Positions 7,923 through 16,915 of a DNA stretch of 64,000 nt are shown in pieces. Position numbers and translations under genes: made by a program. Location: positions 1 to 64,000 of the forward strand of contig NZ_QFFK01000010.1 of NCBI RefSeq assembly GCF_003149455.1. The letters run 5' to 3'. Positions within the stretch are counted from its first letter, which is position 1, and every line of letters starts with the position of its first letter. Source of the DNA: Chitinophaga deserti (GTDB taxonomy: Bacteria > Bacteroidota > Bacteroidia > Chitinophagales > Chitinophagaceae). Under the pieces are notes generated by a model. It did not search any database and was not told where the DNA came from. It worked only from the letters and a program-made list of their open reading frames with translations.

Positions 7923-9635
7923 ATGAAGAAGCGTATCAGTACCGTGGTTGCCCTCTTCCTCCTGGCAGGAGGGGCAATGGCGCAATCGATAGATGACGGG
8001 CTTAAAAACCTCTATTACGGGAAATACGCCACCGCAAAATCTGATTTCGAGAAAGTGGTGGCTGCAAAACCTACGGACGATCGGGCGTATTATTACCTCG
8101 GTATCGCAGAATTGGGACAGGAAAATAAAGACGGCGCAGCCGCTACTTTCCAGAAAGGGCTTCAGGCCGTGCCCAATTCGCCGCTGCTCACCGCCGGACT
8201 TGGCCGGATAGACCTCCTCAATGGTAATGCCGCTGCTGCCCGCCAGAAGTTTGATGCTGCCATTGCGGCAACCGCAAAGAACAAAAACGGCGACGTGGCC
8301 CGTGCCATTGCTGATGCAAATACCGAAGTTAAAGGGGGCGACAGAGCCTTAGCCCTCACCGTCATGGAAACGCTCCTGGCCAACAACGATGGCAGGAAAG
8401 GTTACAAACCGGTAGCTGCCGATTATATCGAACTGGGTGATGTTTACCGTTACCTGGGAGGTGAAAATGGTGGTAAAGCCATTGCCGCCTACGATAAAGC
8501 CCTGGAACTGGAAGATAAAAATGCCGAAGCGGTTATGAAACGTGGGCATGTGAACTATAACGCCAAATTGCTGGAACAGGCAGTGGCAGACTGGGCGCAG
8601 GCTACCACCCTAGACCCGAATTATGCCCCGGCTTTCTACGAACTGTACCAGTTCTACTACACTCCCAAGCCGCGCCAGTTCTCCCTCCCCAAGGCGAAAG
8701 AGTACCTTCAGAAGTACCTCTCCCTGTCTGATCAGGCGGATAAAACCCGGAATGAGTATTATCTGGCCTCCATTATGTTCCTGGATAAGGACTACGATGG
8801 AGCTATCAATAAGGCAAAAACACTGATTCCCCAGGCAAATGAGTCTTACAAGATGAAGCTCGAGCGTATGATCGCAGATGCTTATCTCCAGAAAGGGGAT
8901 TCCCTGAGTGCCCGGACAGCCTTTGACGATTATGTGAAGCGCACAGGGGAGGCTAAACTGGAACCGATTGATTATAAGCTCGGGAGTGAAATTTACAGCC
9001 GTATCAAATTAGGCGATTCCACCCAGCAGGTAGCTATTGACCAGCAATCGCTGAATTACCTGGAGAAATATGCTACTTCCGATACTGCTAAAGACCTCGA
9101 CCGCTATGAAAGCGTGGCCAAGGCCTTCCAGCAGGCACGTATATTTGGAAAAGCAGGCGACTGGTTCCAGAAAGTAGCCGACCTGAAGGCTGAGAAAGGG
9201 GAGAAACCCTCTGCCCTCGACCTTTTTAACATTGGCCAGAACTACTATTATGCTTCCAGTGGCGGTACCGATACCGTTATGCTGGGCAAATCTTCAGCCG
9301 CCTTCAGTCAGCTGACTACAGCGTACCCGGACCTGACCACAGGACACTTCTGGCAGGGGATGGCCGCTGCAGCTCGTGACGTGGAGGCTAAAACAGGAGT
9401 AGCGCAGCCGTATTTTGAGAAATACCTTGCCCTGGCCGAAGCTGACCCCGCCAAGAATAAGGCAGGTCTTATCAAGGCATATACCTACCTGATGGTGTAC
9501 TTCTACAATAAAGACGACAAGGCTAATTTGCAGAAATACATGGATAAACTGACACCGCTCGATCCTACGAGTGAGCCTATTAAGCAAATCAAGGATATCA
9601 TGAGCAAGCCGCAGCAAAAAGGCGGAGGCAGGTAA
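7923..9635 (+). CDS. Secreted TPR-repeat protein, copy 2
   Basis: A 570-residue paralogue of the preceding gene. It has the same signal-peptide layout (MKKRISTVVALFLLAGGAMAQ) and the same opening of the mature protein (DDGLKNLYYGKYATAKSDFE). The middle matches closely (YRYLGGENGGKAI, NAEAVMK, NYAPAFYELYQFY), while the C-terminal third has drifted. Like copy 1 it is a solenoid of TPR-like helices with no catalytic motif and should act in the periplasm or on the outer membrane. It has its own probable promoter and terminator, so the two copies can be expressed separately. Confidence 0.85.
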   Translation: MKKRISTVVALFLLAGGAMAQSIDDGLKNLYYGKYATAKSDFEKVVAAKPTDDRAYYYLGIAELGQENKDGAAATFQKGLQAVPNSPLLTAGLGRIDLLNGNAAAARQKFDAAIAATAKNKNGDVARAIADANTEVKGGDRALALTVMETLLANNDGRKGYKPVAADYIELGDVYRYLGGENGGKAIAAYDKALELEDKNAEAVMKRGHVNYNAKLLEQAVADWAQATTLDPNYAPAFYELYQFYYTPKPRQFSLPKAKEYLQKYLSLSDQADKTRNEYYLASIMFLDKDYDGAINKAKTLIPQANESYKMKLERMIADAYLQKGDSLSARTAFDDYVKRTGEAKLEPIDYKLGSEIYSRIKLGDSTQQVAIDQQSLNYLEKYATSDTAKDLDRYESVAKAFQQARIFGKAGDWFQKVADLKAEKGEKPSALDLFNIGQNYYYASSGGTDTVMLGKSSAAFSQLTTAYPDLTTGHFWQGMAAAARDVEAKTGVAQPYFEKYLALAEADPAKNKAGLIKAYTYLMVYFYNKDDKANLQKYMDKLTPLDPTSEPIKQIKDIMSKPQQKGGGR

Positions 9636-9664
9636 TAGATATTTAAATTTCAAGGCATTATTAA

Positions 9665-9697
9665 GGCGGTCCGGATACAACCCGGACCGCCTTTTTG
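9665..9697 (+). terminator. Rho-independent terminator after TPR copy 2
   Basis: A 10-bp stem GGCGGTCCGG (9665-9674) pairs with 9682-9691 across a seven-base loop and is followed by a T run. It separates the TPR gene from the nuo operon. Confidence 0.93.
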
Positions 9698-9819
9698 TTA
9701 TTTACTAACACTCAATGGATTACACAAACGGGTGAGACAAAGGAAACCGGGGAAACCAACATCACATATTTTATTATATTACATATACAAAAAAAAGATT
9801 AGATTTTCGAGATTGTCGA

Positions 9820-9850
9820 TTTGAATTCTTGTTTAGTTGCAGTATTTTTG
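9820..9850 (+). promoter_or_regulatory. Promoter of the nuo operon
   Basis: TTTG at 9820-9823, exactly 19 bases, then TATTTTTG at 9843-9850. This is a full match to the Bacteroidota housekeeping promoter. Transcription should start near 9857, which places the nuoA start downstream at 9877. Confidence 0.85.
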
Positions 9851-9876
9851 CGCTTTCAGACAATATTGGGAAGCTT

Positions 9877-10272
9877 ATGTTATTTGCCTCTGAATTTTTG
9901 ACAGCTAGCCAAACGCCGGTCAGTTATTTTCCTATCCTTCTACAAGTGGTTGCGGCGCTGGGTTTCGTCGGCCTTACCATGGTTGCTACGCACTTTCTCG
10001 GACCTTCTCGGAAGACCAGTGATAAACTGGAGAATTTCGAAAGTGGTATCGAGCAAATGGGGAACGCACGCCAGCCGGTGGCCATCAAGTATTTCCTGAC
10101 CGCGATTCTCTTCGTGTTGTTTGATGTGGAAGTCATCTTTTTCTATCCTTACGCTGTTAATTTCAGAGAGCTTGGCTGGGAAGGTTTCCTTGCCGTGCTG
10201 GCATTTGTAGGCTTCTTTATGGGTGGTTTCTACTATATCCATAAGAAAGGCGCCCTGAAATGGGAAGATTAG
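9877..10272 (+). CDS. nuoA: NADH-quinone oxidoreductase subunit A
   Basis: A 131-residue membrane subunit of complex I, part of the junction between the peripheral and membrane arms. It has three transmembrane stretches and the conserved loop FESGIEQMGNARQPVAIKYFL, followed by ILFVLFDVEVIFFYPYAV with its acidic residues in the second helix. The ATG at 9877 is chosen because the promoter -7 box ends at 9850, so an upstream in-frame start at 9829 would lie inside the promoter. First gene of a 14-gene operon in the order A to N. Confidence 0.96.
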   Translation: MLFASEFLTASQTPVSYFPILLQVVAALGFVGLTMVATHFLGPSRKTSDKLENFESGIEQMGNARQPVAIKYFLTAILFVLFDVEVIFFYPYAVNFRELGWEGFLAVLAFVGFFMGGFYYIHKKGALKWED

Positions 10273-10335
10273 TACTTAGTTAACTATTAATAAATTCCTG
10301 TCGTGTGAATGCGATGGGGAAGGAGGGTAAAGATT

Positions 10336-10899
10336 ATGTCTCGTCCTGTTCAGTTTAATTCAAAAGTGAAGGTGGTTGAAATGCCGGAAGGCTATAGCGG
10401 AGAAGGTTTCTTTGCCACCTCGTTCGATAAAGTAATTGGTATGGCCCGGAAGAACTCCATCTGGCCACTGCCTTTCGCCACATCCTGCTGTGGTATCGAA
10501 TTCATGGCTACCATGGCCGCACACTATGATCTTGCGCGTTTCGGTTCCGAGCGTATCGGGTTTACACCCCGCCAGTGCGATCTGTTAATGGTAATGGGTA
10601 CCATTGCCAAGAAGATGGCACCGGTACTTCGTCAGGTATATGTACAAATGGCAGAACCCCGCTGGGTGATTGCTGTTGGTGCCTGTGCAAGCAGCGGCGG
10701 TATCTTTGACAGCTACTCTGTATTACAGGGTATCGATCAGGTGATCCCGGTAGACGTGTACGTGCCCGGTTGCCCCCCGCGTCCGGAAGCCATTCTGGAT
10801 GGCGTTATGCGCATCCAGGACCTGGTGGGTGAGGAGAGCCTCCGCCGCCGCCACTCCGACCGGTATAAGGATCTCATGAACTCCTACGGAATACAATAG
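10336..10899 (+). CDS. nuoB: NADH-quinone oxidoreductase subunit B
   Basis: A 187-residue subunit that holds iron-sulfur cluster N2, the last electron carrier before quinone. The tandem cysteines of the cluster are visible in ATSCCGIEFMA, and the other ligands are in GACASSGGIFDSYSV and VPGCPPRPEA. The ATG at 10336 is preferred because an AGGAGG sequence lies at 10321-10326; an in-frame ATG at 10309 lies before that site. It sits between nuoA and nuoC. Confidence 0.97.
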   Translation: MSRPVQFNSKVKVVEMPEGYSGEGFFATSFDKVIGMARKNSIWPLPFATSCCGIEFMATMAAHYDLARFGSERIGFTPRQCDLLMVMGTIAKKMAPVLRQVYVQMAEPRWVIAVGACASSGGIFDSYSVLQGIDQVIPVDVYVPGCPPRPEAILDGVMRIQDLVGEESLRRRHSDRYKDLMNSYGIQ

Positions 10900-10918
10900 T
10901 CACGATAATAGCGATTAC

Positions 10919-11440
10919 ATGTCTTTGACGAATGAGCATATCAAGAACAGGCTGGTCGAGAAGTTCGGCGAGGCGTTGACCAATTTTGAAGAGTCGCACG
11001 GCATGATGTCGTTCCACGCTCCCAAAGAGATCAATCTCAAGGTATTGCAGTTTCTCTACGATGAAGAGGATCTGCAATTCCGTTTTATGAGCGACCTCTG
11101 TGGTGTACACTATCCGGATAATACCGGTGCAGAGCTTGCCGTGGTGTATCATCTGCACAATATGGTGCAGAATGTGCGCCTCCGCTTCAAGGTATTTACA
11201 GCTGTGGCTACGCCCCAGATTTTCACGGCTACCCAGCTGTTCGCCACTGCCAACTGGCAGGAAAGGGAAACATACGACTTCTACGGGATCGATTTTGTAG
11301 GGCATCCAAACCTCCGCCGCATTTTGAATGTGGATGAAATGGACTACTTCCCGATGCGAAAGGAATTCCCGCTGGAAGACCAGACCCGCGTGGATAAGGA
11401 TGACGAGATGTTTGGCCGTGGCGGAAGCGTCGGCATTTAA
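10919..11440 (+). CDS. nuoC: NADH-quinone oxidoreductase subunit C
   Basis: A 173-residue peripheral-arm subunit (30-kDa family). The signature ERETYDFYGIDFVGHPNLRR is present near residues 120-140, followed by the acidic PMRKEFPLED tail. It is separate from nuoD here, unlike the fused nuoCD of enterobacteria; separate genes are usual in Bacteroidota. It has no redox centre and scaffolds NuoB and NuoD. Confidence 0.96.
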   Translation: MSLTNEHIKNRLVEKFGEALTNFEESHGMMSFHAPKEINLKVLQFLYDEEDLQFRFMSDLCGVHYPDNTGAELAVVYHLHNMVQNVRLRFKVFTAVATPQIFTATQLFATANWQERETYDFYGIDFVGHPNLRRILNVDEMDYFPMRKEFPLEDQTRVDKDDEMFGRGGSVGI

Positions 11441-11464
11441 GTAAAACTTATAGCAATTCAGGAT

Positions 11465-12682
11465 ATGTCTGATCAGCAACATATACAATTACCGGAAGGC
11501 TCAATAGAGAAACAGACCAATACGCTCAACCTGGGGCCTACGCACCCTGCTACGCACGGTGTATTCCAGAACATTCTGGAGCTGGATGGCGAACGGATCG
11601 TATCCGCCACGCCTACCGTAGGTTACATCCACCGCGCTTTTGAAAAAATCGCGGAGCGCAGGCCGTATTACCAGATCACTCCGCTGACGGACCGGCTCAA
11701 CTACTGCTCAGCTCCCATTAATAACATCGGGTGGCACCTGACAGTGGAAAAACTGCTGGGTATCAAAACCCCGAAGCGGGTGGATTACCTCCGCGTTATC
11801 CTCATGGAGCTGGCCCGTATCACCGACCACCTTATCTGTAACTCCGTTATTGGGGTAGACTCCGGTGCATTTACCGGATTCCTCTATGTAATGCAGTACC
11901 GTGAGCTGGTATATGAAATCTATGAAGAAGTGTGCGGCTCCCGCCTCACTACCAATATCGGCCGCTTCGGTGGTTTCGAAAGAAACTTCAATGAAACGGC
12001 TTTCCGTAAGATCCAGAAGTTCCTCGACGAATATCCCACCGTATTGAAGGAGTTCGAGAACCTCTTTACCCGTAACCGTATTTTCATGGAACGGACACAG
12101 GGAGTTGGAGCTATCTCTGCTGAGCGTGCGCTTAACTATGGCTTTACAGGGCCTAACCTGCGTGCAACGGGTGTAGACTACGACGTTCGCGTGGCTACTC
12201 CTTACAGCTCTTACGAAGACTTCGAATTTACCATTCCTGTGGGTACCACCGGCGATACATACGACCGCTTCCTGGTACGCAATGCGGAACAATGGCAGAG
12301 CCTGAGCATCATCAAACAGGCGATGGATAAACTGAAGGATCTCCCTTCTGATGTATACCACACTGATGTGCCGGCATACTACCTGCCCGATAAAGAAGAC
12401 GTTTATACGAAAATGGAAGCGCTCATCTATCACTTCAAGATCGTGATGGGCGAAACTGATATTCTGCCGGGCGAGTTGTACAACGCAGTGGAAGGCGCCA
12501 ATGGTGAGCTGGGATTCTATCTCATCTCTGATGGTGGCCGTTCCCCTTACCGTCTGCACTTCCGCAGGCCCTGTTTCATTTATTATCAGGCGTACCCCGA
12601 AATGGTGAAGGGTGCCATGCTGAGCGATGCCATCATTTGTATGTCATCCCTCAACCTGATCGCAGGCGAACTGGACGCTTAA
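11465..12682 (+). CDS. nuoD: NADH-quinone oxidoreductase subunit D
   Basis: A 405-residue subunit (49-kDa family, related to the large subunit of NiFe hydrogenases) that forms the quinone-binding site with NuoB. The conserved N-terminal LNLGPTHPATHGVFQ carries the HxxTH-type motif of the quinone pocket, and GYIHRAFEKIAERRPYYQ and the C-terminal DLIAGELD-like end (NLIAGELDA) are standard. It is followed by the longest gap in the operon, which holds a strong stem-loop. Confidence 0.97.
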   Translation: MSDQQHIQLPEGSIEKQTNTLNLGPTHPATHGVFQNILELDGERIVSATPTVGYIHRAFEKIAERRPYYQITPLTDRLNYCSAPINNIGWHLTVEKLLGIKTPKRVDYLRVILMELARITDHLICNSVIGVDSGAFTGFLYVMQYRELVYEIYEEVCGSRLTTNIGRFGGFERNFNETAFRKIQKFLDEYPTVLKEFENLFTRNRIFMERTQGVGAISAERALNYGFTGPNLRATGVDYDVRVATPYSSYEDFEFTIPVGTTGDTYDRFLVRNAEQWQSLSIIKQAMDKLKDLPSDVYHTDVPAYYLPDKEDVYTKMEALIYHFKIVMGETDILPGELYNAVEGANGELGFYLISDGGRSPYRLHFRRPCFIYYQAYPEMVKGAMLSDAIICMSSLNLIAGELDA

Positions 12683-12687
12683 TTCTT

Positions 12688-12711
12688 TGCAGGGCCCCCA
12701 AGGGCCCTGCA
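12688..12711 (+). other. Intra-operon stem-loop between nuoD and nuoE
   Basis: A perfect 10-bp inverted repeat, TGCAGGGCCC (12688-12697) with GGGCCCTGCA (12702-12711), and a CCAA loop. No T run follows, so it is not a standard terminator. It sits in a 107-base gap of the otherwise tight nuo operon and could mark mRNA processing, protect an upstream 3' end, or attenuate. Confidence 0.8.
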
Positions 12712-12789
12712 GGCATATATAATCCCCTGTACTGTGATACTGTGAATGCCGGGGGCAACTTGAAATTTAACTTATAAAGACGAAGATAA

Positions 12790-13287
12790 ATGGCCGTTCA
12801 ATTTTCTGAAGAGAAGCTGAATAAAGTAAAAGAGATCATCGCGCGATACCCTGCAGGGAAGCAGAAGAGCGCCCTGATCCCGGTGCTGCACCTGGCACAG
12901 GAATCTTTCGGCGGATGGCTCAGCGCGGACACGATGGATTATGTGGCCGGCCTGCTGCAGATAGAGCCGATCGAAGTGTATGAGGTGGCTACCTTCTACT
13001 CCATGTTCAACCTGCAGCCAGTAGGCAAATACCTGTTCGAAGTTTGCCAGACGGGCCCCTGCATGCTCAATGGATCCGATGACATTATTCACTACATCAA
13101 GGAAAAACTCGGTATCAAAGTAGGAGAAACTACTCCCGATGGCCTGTTTACCCTCAAAACCGTAGAATGCCTCGGCGCCTGCGGTTATGCTCCCATGATG
13201 CAGCTGGGTAAATTCTATAAAGAACATCTCACCAAAGAGAAGGTAGACCAGATCATCGCGGATTGCCGCGCACAGGCGAACAACTAA
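12790..13287 (+). CDS. nuoE: NADH-quinone oxidoreductase subunit E
   Basis: A 165-residue thioredoxin-like [2Fe-2S] protein (24-kDa subunit) of the NADH-dehydrogenase module. The four ligands are visible as CQTGPC in the middle and CLGACG near residue 130. It works with NuoF to pass electrons from FMN and holds cluster N1a. It lies 43 bases before nuoF, after the stem-loop gap. Confidence 0.97.
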   Translation: MAVQFSEEKLNKVKEIIARYPAGKQKSALIPVLHLAQESFGGWLSADTMDYVAGLLQIEPIEVYEVATFYSMFNLQPVGKYLFEVCQTGPCMLNGSDDIIHYIKEKLGIKVGETTPDGLFTLKTVECLGACGYAPMMQLGKFYKEHLTKEKVDQIIADCRAQANN

Positions 13288-13330
13288 AAACATTACGTTG
13301 CCACGGCAACAACATATATAAAGCGAGACA

Positions 13331-14689
13331 ATGGGACGTAAATTATTGTTAGACAAGGCGCATATAGAAGGCATCCGGTACTTCGACGTATACCGGAAAA
13401 ACGGCGGTTATGCCGCTGCTGAAAAAGCCCTGAAGAGCATGAGCCCGGATCAGGTTACCGAAGAAGTTAAGAAAAGCGGCATGAGAGGCCGTGGCGGCGC
13501 GGGCTTCCCCACAGGCATGAAATGGAGCTTCCTGGCCAAACCGGAAGGAGTGCCCTGTTACCTCGTATGCAATGCGGACGAATCCGAACCGGGTACTTTC
13601 AAGGACCGCTACCTGATGGAATTCCTCCCTCACCTGCTGATCGAAGGCCTGCTGATCTCCAGCTACGCCCTCGGTGCAAACACCACTTACATCTACATCC
13701 GTGGCGAATACGCCTGGATCCCCGATATTCTCGAAGAAGCCATCGCGGAAGCCCATAAGAACGGCTTCCTCGGTAAAAACATCCTGGGCACAGGCTTCGA
13801 CCTCGAAATCTACGTGCAACGCGGTGCCGGTGCTTACATCTGTGGCGAAGAAACCGCCCTGATCGAATCACTGGAAGGCAAACGCGGAACACCTCGCATC
13901 AAACCGCCGTTCCCTGCCGTGAAAGGCCTCTATCAGTGCCCTACGGTAGTTAACAACGTGGAAACCCTCGCTGCCATCGTTCCCATCATCAACATCGGGG
14001 GCGACGAATATGTGAAATACGGCATCGGTAAATCTGCCGGTACCAAACTCATCTCTGCATGCGGCAATATCAACAAGCCCGGCGTTTACGAGATAGAGAT
14101 GAACATTTCCGTAGAAGAATTCATTTACTCCGACGAATATTGCGGCGGTATCCCCAACGGGAAGCGCCTTAAAGCCTGCATCCCCGGCGGTTCCTCCGTT
14201 CCCATCGTACCGGCCAACCTGCTGCTTACCACCGCCAAAGGTGAAAAGCGCATGATGACCTACGAAAGTCTGAACGACGGTGGTTTCGCCACGGGTACCA
14301 TGATGGGCTCCGGCGGTTTCATTGTATTGGACGAAGATCAGTGCGTGGTACGCCACACCCTGAGCCTCGCCCGGTTTTACCACCACGAGAGCTGCGGACA
14401 ATGCAGCCCCTGCCGCGAAGGAACCGGATGGATGGAGAAAGTGCTCAAGAACATCGAGCACGGTAAAGGTAAAATGAGCGACATCGACCTGCTGTGGGAT
14501 ATTCAGCGCAAGATCGAAGGCAATACCATCTGCCCACTCGGCGACGCTGCCGCATGGCCGGTGGCTGCTGCCATCCGTCACTTCCGTGACGAGTTCGAAT
14601 GGCATGTGCTGAACCCCGATGAAGCGCAGCGCCGCAACTTCGGCCTGGCACATTATGCAGACCCGCTGCCGGTAGCTGCCGCTGTCTGA
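13331..14689 (+). CDS. nuoF: NADH-quinone oxidoreductase subunit F
   Basis: A 452-residue NADH- and FMN-binding subunit (51 kDa). The glycine-rich GRGGAGFPTG binds the nucleotide and FMN, and GAGAYICGEETALIESLEG is the second signature. The [4Fe-4S] cluster N3 ligands are in ESCGQCSPCREGT and the later Cys of NTICPLGDAA. It oxidises NADH at the tip of the peripheral arm. Length and order are normal. Confidence 0.97.
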   Translation: MGRKLLLDKAHIEGIRYFDVYRKNGGYAAAEKALKSMSPDQVTEEVKKSGMRGRGGAGFPTGMKWSFLAKPEGVPCYLVCNADESEPGTFKDRYLMEFLPHLLIEGLLISSYALGANTTYIYIRGEYAWIPDILEEAIAEAHKNGFLGKNILGTGFDLEIYVQRGAGAYICGEETALIESLEGKRGTPRIKPPFPAVKGLYQCPTVVNNVETLAAIVPIINIGGDEYVKYGIGKSAGTKLISACGNINKPGVYEIEMNISVEEFIYSDEYCGGIPNGKRLKACIPGGSSVPIVPANLLLTTAKGEKRMMTYESLNDGGFATGTMMGSGGFIVLDEDQCVVRHTLSLARFYHHESCGQCSPCREGTGWMEKVLKNIEHGKGKMSDIDLLWDIQRKIEGNTICPLGDAAAWPVAAAIRHFRDEFEWHVLNPDEAQRRNFGLAHYADPLPVAAAV

Positions 14690-14728
14690 TAAGGAAACAA
14701 CATTATTCTTCTTTTTTACTTTTTAATA

Positions 14729-15835
14729 ATGGCGGAAGAAAAGAAATTATTCAAGGTCAAGATTGATAATATCACGGTAGAAGTGGAGCCGGGTACAACC
14801 ATCCTCAACGCTGCCCGTAACATCGGCGGCGAAGTGGTGCCTCCTGCTATGTGCTATTATTCAAAGTTGGATGGCAGCGGTGGTAAATGCCGTACCTGCC
14901 TCGTGAAAGTGACAAAAGGCTCCGAAGCGGATCCACGCCCTATGCCTAAACTGGTTGCCAGCTGCCGTACCACCGTAATGGATGGGATGGAAGTAGCCAA
15001 CATCACATCTCCTGAAGTGCTCGAAGCACGTAAGGGGGTGGTGGAATTCCTGTTGATTAACCACCCGCTCGACTGTCCCGTTTGTGACCAGGCCGGCGAG
15101 TGCGACCTCCAGGACCTGAGCTATGAGCATGGTGTATCAGGTACCCGATACGAATTCAAACGCCGTACTTTCGAGAAGGAAGATATCGGTGAACATATCA
15201 AACTGCACATGACGCGCTGCATCCTCTGCTACCGTTGTGTGTTTACGGCAGACCAGCTTACGGAGAAACGCCAGCACGGCATCCTGAAGCGTGGCGATGC
15301 CTCCGAGATCAGCACTTACATGCGTGCTTCCCTCGACCAGACTAACTTCATCGGCAACGTAATTGATGTGTGCCCTGTTGGTGCACTCACCGATCGCACT
15401 GCCCGTTTCAAAAACCGTGTATGGTTCCTGAAACCGGTAGATGCACACCGCAATTGCGAGGATCCGAAATGCTGTGGTAAAACAGTACTCTGGATGCGTG
15501 GAGACGAGATCTTCCGCGTTACTGCCCGCAAGGATAAGTACGGCGAAGTGGAAGGCTTCATCTGCGATACCTGCCGTTTCGAGAAGAAAGAAGTGAAAGA
15601 CTGGGTGGTGGAAGGCCCCCGCAAGATTGCACGGCACAGTGTGATTTCGCAGGGCCACTACGTGGGTGTTCACAAACCACAGGAAACTGTTGCCAGGGTA
15701 ATGGACGGCCGCCAGCCCAAGCTGCTGATGGACATCCATACGGTGAGCGAGGTGAACATGCCGCAGGTAGACCTGAGCCAGCTCGAAGGGCCTGCCCACT
15801 CAACTGATTTTCCCACGAATAAAGGCGTTCAATAA
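14729..15835 (+). CDS. nuoG: NADH-quinone oxidoreductase subunit G, short form
   Basis: At 368 residues this is far shorter than the 700-900 residue NuoG of other bacteria. It keeps the N-terminal [2Fe-2S] ferredoxin domain (Cys in PAMCYYSK and GKCRTCLVKV), the His-Cys cluster motif HPLDCPVCDQAGEC and the two [4Fe-4S] motifs (RCILCYRCV, VIDVCPVGAL). It ends shortly after a cysteine-rich remnant (CEDPKCCGK, ICDTCRF) of the molybdopterin-oxidoreductase domain, so the large molybdopterin-fold domain is missing. Short NuoG is known in Bacteroidota complex I, and the reading frame shows no sign of recent truncation. Confidence 0.93.
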   Translation: MAEEKKLFKVKIDNITVEVEPGTTILNAARNIGGEVVPPAMCYYSKLDGSGGKCRTCLVKVTKGSEADPRPMPKLVASCRTTVMDGMEVANITSPEVLEARKGVVEFLLINHPLDCPVCDQAGECDLQDLSYEHGVSGTRYEFKRRTFEKEDIGEHIKLHMTRCILCYRCVFTADQLTEKRQHGILKRGDASEISTYMRASLDQTNFIGNVIDVCPVGALTDRTARFKNRVWFLKPVDAHRNCEDPKCCGKTVLWMRGDEIFRVTARKDKYGEVEGFICDTCRFEKKEVKDWVVEGPRKIARHSVISQGHYVGVHKPQETVARVMDGRQPKLLMDIHTVSEVNMPQVDLSQLEGPAHSTDFPTNKGVQ

Positions 15836-15843
15836 AGCGAGAT

Positions 15844-16890
15844 ATGGACTTCACAATCGACTGGTATTTCCTTATAGAGAAACTGCTGCTGATTTCGGCA
15901 GTACTGGGTATTTCATTGTTGGTAGCGATGTACAGTACCTGGGGTGAGCGGAAAGTAGCCGCATGGATCCAGGACCGCCGTGGTCCTAACCGCGCCGGCA
16001 TCTTCGGTCTGCTGCAACCTTTGGCAGACGGTGGTAAACTGTTCTTCAAAGAAGAGATCATCCCATCCCACGCTAACCGCTTCCTGTTCGTACTCGGCCC
16101 TTCGCTCGCTATGCTCACCGCCTGTCTTACCAGTGCAGTGATCCCCTGGGGCGATTCACTGACCATTGGCGACCGTATCGTGAGCCTGCAGATTGCTGAT
16201 ATCAACATCGGCGTACTGTGGATCATGGCGGTTGTAGGTATGGGTGTATACGGTATTATGATCGGTGGCTGGGCATCGAATAACAAATTCTCCCTGCTGG
16301 CTGCATGCCGTGGTGCTTCGCAGGTAATCTCCTACGAGCTGCCCATGGGCTTGGCGCTGATTGCCCTGTTCATGCTCAGCGGCTCTCTGAGCCTGAAGGA
16401 TATCGTGGAGCAGCAACGTGAAGGTGTGTGGTACATTGTACTTCAGCCTATCGGTTTCCTCATCTTCCTCATTTGTGCATTTGCAGAATGTAACCGTACC
16501 CCGTTCGATCTTCCGGAAGCGGAGAACGAGCTGAACGGTGGTTACCACCTGGAATATTCCTCCATGAAGCTGGGCTTCTACCTGTTTGCCGAATATATCA
16601 ACATGTTCATCAGCTCGGTGCTGATGGCCACGCTGTACTTCGGTGGTTACGCCTTCCCTTACATGGATTCTCTGGGGCTCGATGGTAATATGCTCACGAT
16701 ACTGGGTATTGTGGCTCTGTTTATCAAAACGTTCTTTTTCATATTCGTGTTTATGTGGGTACGCTGGACGATTCCGCGCTTCCGCTACGACCAGCTGATG
16801 AAACTGGGCTGGAAAATACTGATACCTCTGGCATTGCTGAATATGCTTGTTACCGGTGCAGTAGTACTTTTCCGCCAGTACGGTATTTAA
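15844..16890 (+). CDS. nuoH: NADH-quinone oxidoreductase subunit H
   Basis: A 348-residue membrane subunit with about eight helices that lines the quinone channel with NuoB and NuoD. Signature WGERKVAAWIQDRRGPNR is near residue 40, and the acidic loop AECNRTPFDLPEAENELNGG near residues 215-235 is fully conserved. It starts eight bases after nuoG ends. Confidence 0.97.
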   Translation: MDFTIDWYFLIEKLLLISAVLGISLLVAMYSTWGERKVAAWIQDRRGPNRAGIFGLLQPLADGGKLFFKEEIIPSHANRFLFVLGPSLAMLTACLTSAVIPWGDSLTIGDRIVSLQIADINIGVLWIMAVVGMGVYGIMIGGWASNNKFSLLAACRGASQVISYELPMGLALIALFMLSGSLSLKDIVEQQREGVWYIVLQPIGFLIFLICAFAECNRTPFDLPEAENELNGGYHLEYSSMKLGFYLFAEYINMFISSVLMATLYFGGYAFPYMDSLGLDGNMLTILGIVALFIKTFFFIFVFMWVRWTIPRFRYDQLMKLGWKILIPLALLNMLVTGAVVLFRQYGI

Positions 16891-16915
16891 TTTTTTAACT
16901 GAAGAAACTCATCAT

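Noticed and set aside
10919..12682. Split of a fused nuoCD gene
   Set aside because: nuoC and nuoD are both full length with normal ends. Separate genes are the usual state outside enterobacteria and some relatives.
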